In this document: piece after piece, positions 58,940-64,000 of the stretch | Layout of the letters: the number at the start of each line of letters is the position of its first letter | Numbering within the stretch: position 1 is the stretch's first letter | Origin: Calycina herbarum | Taxonomy: Eukaryota; Ascomycota; Leotiomycetes; Helotiales; Pezizellaceae | Length of the DNA stretch: 64,000 nt | Direction: 5' to 3' | NCBI GenBank assembly: GCA_001414485.1 | Contig: LLEY01000005.1 | Location: 1-64,000, forward strand | Made by a program: the position numbers and the translations under genes | Notes under the pieces: generated by a model | Told to the model about the DNA's origin: nothing | Seen by the model: only the letters and a program-made list of their open reading frames with translations | The model's database searches: none

Positions 58940-61900
58940 ACGTAGTTTATTAGAACCTCGGTTATATTAGAACCTCGATTAATTTTCCTAAAATCCTACT
59001 CTCTAACTTTAATACGCTTTTTTTTAACCTTCTACTATATCTATTATTACTAAAGAATTAAAAGTTATTCTAGCTATTAAGGTAATTTAAATATCTAAAA
59101 AGCTAAGTCGATAGAAAGCTATAAAGATCTACGAAATATCTTATTCTATACTTAATAATAGAATAAACAGCTATCTTTCTCTAGCCGACCGTCGACTAGT
59201 AAACCTTAAATTATCTAAGATAGAAGAAGAAGTGATTATTTAGAATATACTTAATATAGATTCTAGAGGGTTTATACCCTAGCTAGCTAGTGTAGAAGAT
59301 ATAGCTAATTTTATTCTCGAGTTATAGAGAGGAAAACGCGTCGATAAGCTCTAGGCTTATTAGTTTATATAACGATAACTAACTCTTAAAACGCGTTTTA
59401 ATCGCGTTTATAATTTCTAAAGAGCTTTATACGAAGATCCTAAGCTAATTAGCGTATAGTTTCGACTAGTTATAAATATATAAGCGAAATATAGAGTTTT
59501 AAACTACGACTTTTATAACTTCGACGAAACTAGGTTTATAATAGACGTGATTTATTCTATAATAGTTATTACTTATATAGATCGACGTAGTAGAGGTAAG
59601 GTAGTTTAGCTAGAGAATCGAGAATAGACTACTACTATTACTTATATTAATAGCAAAAGCTAGAGTATTTCTCTATTTTTAGTAGTTTAAGAAAAGAATT
59701 AACGTAGTTTATTAGTACTCTACGTATATTAGTACTCTACGTACTTTTCCTCTACCTTATTACTTTAGAATATAATTAAATAACTATAATATATTAAATT
59801 AACTAAAACTACTTAGAATCTAATAAACTAGATATATCTATAGTCTCTTAACAAGTTCGTATATTATAACTAGTCTTTCTATAAGTGCTATACTATTACC
59901 TAGAGAGTTGCTTCTTATTTTACCTCCTCTTCTTAGAACGTCTATCGCGTCGAGCCTGTTCCTCTGTCTTCTTTTAAGCTAATTCGTCCTACGTATCCTC
60001 TATAGTAAGTATACCTTCTTAATAGACCCGAGTCTTTTTAGCTCTGCGACGCTTACTAAGAGCTTTATTTACTACTTAAAGAGTACGGACCTCTGCTAAC
60101 AAAAGAGTTACTTTATATACTAACCGCTCTATACCTTTTACTAATATAGCAACTGTTTGAAAAATAGACGTTAGCGAGCTTCCTTAATAACGTGTAATAC
60201 GATTCTTAACTAAAGTTGTTTATAAAAGAGTATTAGTTAGATTATAAGAGGTCTATAAGATCTAAGAGTCGGCGTCCGTAGAAGAGAGGCTAGTAGGTAT
60301 AAGAGTTTATAATCGGATATTAAGCTTTAATATTATAGCTTAGAGATTAAAAGGTACTAAGCCAGCTTTGTAGAATCTAGCCTAGGCGTTTTAGACTATT
60401 ATTAATTCTAAATATACTACTTTAAAAGCGAGAAAGAACTTAACCTTAGTAATATAGTTAATATAAGCTTTAATAAAAGTCTTAATTTAGCGACTATATA
60501 CCTGTTTTAATATACTAAACTACCTAACGTCGAGTAGCTAGGTAAGATAAGAAGAGTAAGAAGGTAGGTAAAGAGTTATAATATTATAAGTCTTATAATA
60601 CTCTTAGAATTCAGCTGATTTATAACTCTTATATCTATCTAATACTAGTATTCGATATAGACCTCTTATATAAGCAGTAGTATACTTATTAAAGTACTAA
60701 AGCTATTCTAGACCTGTTTTATTATTTGTCTATCTATTATTTATAGGTTTAATAACCTAGTCGTATAGGAGGCCGCTCTTAGTATACTAATTCTCGAGAT
60801 AATTCTTCTCTTAAACTACTAAAAATAGAGACACGTTCTAACCCTTGTTATTTATATAAGTAATTACTATAGCCTATTCTCGATTACCTAGCTGAACTGT
60901 CTTACCTCTACTACGTCGATCGGCGTATATAACAACTATAGCTAGGCTTATAATACCTATTATAAAGCCTATCTTATCGAAGTTATAGAAGTCGTAATCT
61001 AAAATACTGTATTTTACTCTTATATTCTCTATAAGTTGAAACTACGCGCTAATAAGCTCTAGATCTTCGTATAAGACTCTTTGAAAGTCGTAAATACGAT
61101 TAAAACACGTCTTTAATTCTAGTCGACGTTATATAAATCGAGATACTTAGAGCTTACTAACGCGTCTTCTCTCCCGCGATTCGAGGATATAATTCGCTAT
61201 ATCTTCTATACTAGCTAGCTAGGACGTAAATCCTCTTATATCTAGATTAAGTATATATCGAATAATCACCTCCTTCTCTAGGTTATTTAATTTAAGATTT
61301 AGTAGTAGACGTTTATAAAGAGTAGTATAACTGTTTATTCGAAGTCGGAGCGTAGATTTAGAAATATTATAGATTTTCGCAGCGGACCGACAACTTAGCT
61401 TTTTAGATATATAGATAGCCTCGATAGCTAAGATAATTCGTACTTCTTATGTTTGAATTTCTATTTAGAGCGGTTGAGAAAACGCGTGTTAAAGTTAGAG
61501 TATAGTTAGTAGAGGAAAAGTACGTAGAGTACTAATATATACAGAGTACTAATAAACTACGTTATCTTATAAATTAGTATACTAATAGCGGTCTTCTATC
61601 TAACTAGGTTATTAACTTAATAATTAACAGATAGACGAATAATAAGACAGGTCTAGAATAGATAAAATATTTTAATTAATATACTACTACTTATATAAGT
61701 TCTAATACTTTCTAGACTCTCTACTACTAACACTCTTCTATAGAAATCTTAGACCTCTTCTAACCTAATAGAAGCTCTTTTATAGTTAACTCTTATATGA
61801 AATCGAATTACTCGCTATTAGAGAAGCTCGCTAACCTCTCTATTTAAGACAGTTACAACGCTAGCTAAAGATATAGAGCGAATAGCTTATAAGATAACTC

Positions 61901-62302
61901 TTCTGTCTACTAAGATACGTATACTTTAGATAGTAAATAAAGCTCTTAGTAAACGTCGGAGAGCTAAAAAGGCTCGTGTCTATAAAGAGGGTATACTTAT
62001 TATAGAGGATATATAGGATATTATAGCCTAGAAAGGCATAGATAAGCAGGTACGATATAATATATATATAGTAAGAAGTAGTTATAAGAAGAGGTAACTA
62101 TTTAGATAATACTATAGAACCTATAGAAAAGCTAGTTACAACGTATAAACTTGTTAAGAAGCTGTAGATATATCTAGTATATTAGACTCCGATTATAAAG
62201 AGTTAATTTAATATATTATAGTTAAGTTATTTAAGTTTAAAGTTATATACTAAGGAAAATTAATCAGAGTTCTAATATAACCGAGGTTCTAATAAACTAT
62301 AT
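58940..62302 (+). mobile_element. Fot1/pogo-type transposon (element B) carrying element C, internally deleted
   Basis: TIRs start ACGTAGTTTATTAGAACCTC (left) and ATATAGTTTATTAGAACCTC (right, other strand). TA target copies lie at 58938-58939 and 62303-62304. The transposase reads on the plus strand and aligns with element A up to 59700 and again from 61563. Without element C it is 1500 bp; compared with A it lacks about 370 bp between the DDE part and the C-terminal basic part (around 61700). So it was non-autonomous by deletion as well as by RIP. Confidence 0.85.
59702..61562 (-). mobile_element. Fot1/pogo-type transposon (element C), 1861 bp, nested in B
   Basis: TIRs start ACGTAGTTTATTAGTACTCT at both ends. 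The TA duplication is at 59700-59701 and 61563-61564. The flanks join to the uninterrupted sequence seen in element A (AGAATTA then TCT..AATTAGTATACTAA). The transposase lies on the minus strand: the basic C-terminal region is near 60060-59940 and the N-terminal helix-turn-helix near 61450. It is the same length as element A to the base. RIP-type stops throughout. Confidence 0.88.
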
Positions 62303-62304
62303 TA

Positions 62305-62438
62305 GACGTTAATTAATCTATTAGTTTATAATTTTAGTTTATCTATTAGTTTAAGAGTAGAAAGTAGTAGATAGCTTAAGCTTTATACTAAGGATTATAT
62401 AGAACTTAGACTAGAAAGAAGAGATAAACTATAGTCTA
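62305..62438 (-). pseudogene. outer chromovirus fragment: integrase core
   Basis: Minus-strand reading FISSF, SKFYIILSIKLKLSTTFYS then TNR, TKIIN. This corresponds to the conserved gypsy integrase stretch that contains HPQTDGQTE. Bounded by the MITE on one side and element B on the other. One retained TA at each junction keeps the frame continuous. Confidence 0.75.
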
Positions 62439-62440
62439 TA

Positions 62441-62871
62441 ACGTAGTTTATTAGCGAGTCGCGTATATTACCGAGTCGCGTACTTTTTTTATATATAAAA
62501 AACGTCTATATATAACCGTGTACTTTCTTTATTTATTAATATAAAATAGTAAAATTAAATATTTATTTTTATTATTATATAAATAAATAGGATTTTAATT
62601 TTCAAAAGCTTACTAAGCTTATTAGCTAATTCGCTTAAAATTACTCTTATATTTATATTTTTTTATTTGTTTTCTTAATAACTAAGTAATTATAATTAAT
62701 AAGCTCTTAAAAATTAAAATCCTATTTATTTATATAATAATAAAACTAAATTTTTAATTTTACTATTTTATATTAATAAATAAAGAAAGTATACAGTTAC
62801 GTACGAACGTTTTTTATATATAAAAAAAGTACGCGACTCGGTAATATACGCGACTCGCTAATAAACTACGT
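62441..62871. mobile_element. 431-bp foldback MITE of the Fot1 terminal-repeat family (element D)
   Basis: Ends ACGTAGTTTATTAGCGAGTCGCG on both strands (given as ACGTAGTTTATTAG then CGAGTCGCG). TA copies lie at 62439-62440 and 62872-62873. Almost the whole element is one inverted repeat: the 62510-62610 arm (TTTATTAATATAAAATAGTA, AATAGGATTTTAATTTT) is mirrored at 62700-62790. No coding capacity. It would fold into a long hairpin. Probably mobilised by a Fot1-type transposase. Confidence 0.88.
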
Positions 62872-62873
62872 TA

Positions 62874-63414
62874 GTCTAAAACAATGCTTTATAAATAGCT
62901 ATAGATTTAATATATCTACGTAATATATATTTAAGTTATATCTTATATTATAACTATTTTTAGATAGAGTATCGAGACTAATTACTTAGTTAGACGATCT
63001 ATAACTACTTATAAGGTATTATAACCTTGTTTATTAGTAGAGAAAGACTTATAATCTATAGTAATATACTACTAGAGATGTTCTAAGACTAGTAATAGAT
63101 ATAAAAACCTAGGTTTATAGTCGCGAGATATAGTAGTACGTCGACAGTCTCTATAGTTACTAATATAGGTTTCTATAGACGTTTATAAACCTTTCTACTA
63201 GTATCTACGTATAAGAATAGCTACTATCTTTATCTATCTAAGATAAGCTATAAAAACTTATATATAAGTCTTATAGATTAGGTCTATTTATAAGGTTTCT
63301 TAATTAAGAACTATAAGTCTCTTTTACTAAAGAAGTAAGCTATTCTCTATTATCTAGTTCTAGTCTCTATAAGTAGCTTTTATCTAGTCGTCTTCTAAGT
63401 CTAGAGAGTTATAG
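62874..63414 (-). pseudogene. outer chromovirus fragment: integrase zinc-to-core region
   Basis: Minus-strand reading shows ITIDYKSFSTNKQGYNTL, then VVIDRLTK (the conserved gypsy integrase core segment) near 63040-62970, and continues to the MITE at 62873. Upstream text near 63240-63160 fits the region between the zinc finger and the core. It is cut at 63414 by the LTR of another gypsy element. Confidence 0.72.
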
Positions 63415-63860
63415 TATTACGAATCATAGTTACGTAGTAAGTAGTTTAGATAGCGATCTAATAAGATAAGATATAATATCCGAGAATAGAAGGTAACACA
63501 GGAGGGAATTAGTAGTACGAAAGACATTTAAGAGTTTCAGGATCTCACTGTTGTAATACTGTTGGAAGTCACGTGCGGTCATGTGACGTGATCGCCTATA
63601 TCGCTCTAATCGCGAGCGACGCGAGCGATATAAGTAATATACTTAGAGAACGAAGGTTCTATATAAGACTAGCACGTCTGCTATTAGATAGAAGCTTCGT
63701 ACTTAACTTTAGTTATTAATCTTATTATATTATTTAATATCTTTAATATAAGTAATAAGTTTACTTCTAAGTAAATATACTAGCGTATCTATACTTCTTA
63801 CTTATATACTAACCTTCGAGACTTAGCTACCTTTATTTAGTCTATTTAAGTTTCGTTATA
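63415..63860 (+). repeat. LTR of a second Gypsy-A family copy (446 bp), opposite orientation
   Basis: Aligns over its full length with the reverse complement of the Gypsy-A LTRs, including AAGCTTCGTACTTAACTTTAG and CGTTATA followed by CTTTAAG (first string given as AAGCTTCGTACTTAACTTT). Parts are much less decayed, for example GGAAGTCACGTGCGGTCATG near 63566. With CTTTAAG following it, it is the 5' LTR of a plus-strand element. Confidence 0.8.
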
Positions 63861-64000
63861 CTTTAAGTATCTTACTTTAAAATAAGATCGCTAATATATC
63901 GACTAATAGCCGGTTTCTCTTCTTCTACGCTTTCGCTTAGAGTCGGCGGAAGTAAGTATAGATCGGAAGTAAGTATAAGAGTCTTTACGATTTTACTAGT
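63861..64000 (+). mobile_element. start of internal region of the second Gypsy-A copy, cut by the window end
   Basis: Begins CTTTAAG like the internal region of Gypsy-A on the minus strand, then diverges. Contains a short direct repeat GGAAGTAAGTATA (two copies near 63950 and 63966). The rest of the element would lie outside the window. Confidence 0.5.

Overview
The window looks like nuclear DNA of a filamentous ascomycete (Pezizomycotina). Introns are short (about 45-100 nt) with GT..AG borders. Housekeeping genes are of fungal type: RPS6, a PRPP synthetase, CTF8 and a TOM1-type HECT ligase. There is a HET-domain gene, a NEP1-like necrosis protein, and sharply bounded AT-rich blocks whose old transposons carry the CpA to TpA decay typical of RIP (repeat-induced point mutation). 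The content is compatible with Leotiomycetes/Helotiales, but that rank is an inference.

Layout. 0.3-2.9 kb: an alpha/beta hydrolase, a 98-bp foldback element and a Cys-rich protein of unknown function. 3.3-6.8 kb: a RIP-decayed island with a solo LTR (TSD TAATA) and a complete-length 1861-bp Fot1/pogo element. 6.8-17 kb: gene-poor ground with decayed coding remnants, a 445-bp hAT-type element at the start of one of them, and a second foldback copy. 17-29.8 kb: a gene-rich arm with the NLP gene, a small membrane protein, an F-box protein, a cupin, CTF8, RPS6, PRPP synthetase and a PEBP. 31.2-33.1 kb: a HET-domain gene. 35.1-47.9 kb: one huge TOM1/HUWE1-type HECT E3 ligase gene (predicted 4161 aa, 7 exons).

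49.3-64.0 kb is a nested transposon block. The outermost traceable layer is a minus-strand Ty3/gypsy chromovirus whose integrase-chromodomain reading is cut into pieces by (i) a 7078-bp Ty3/gypsy element with 464-bp LTRs and TSD CTAGG, (ii) a Fot1 element that itself carries a complete-length 1861-bp Fot1 element, (iii) a 431-bp foldback MITE, (iv) an unassigned insert of roughly 350 nt, and (v) another LTR of the gypsy family at the right edge. Removing the gypsy, Fot1 and MITE inserts with one target-site copy lets the integrase frame continue, which supports this order.

No wholly new biological system is evident. The most unusual observations are the ordered nest, a shared terminal-repeat scaffold with a swapped, duplicated 10-bp box in four Fot1/MITE elements, and the hAT insertion at an apparent start codon. 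All gene models were spliced by eye; none has transcript support here.
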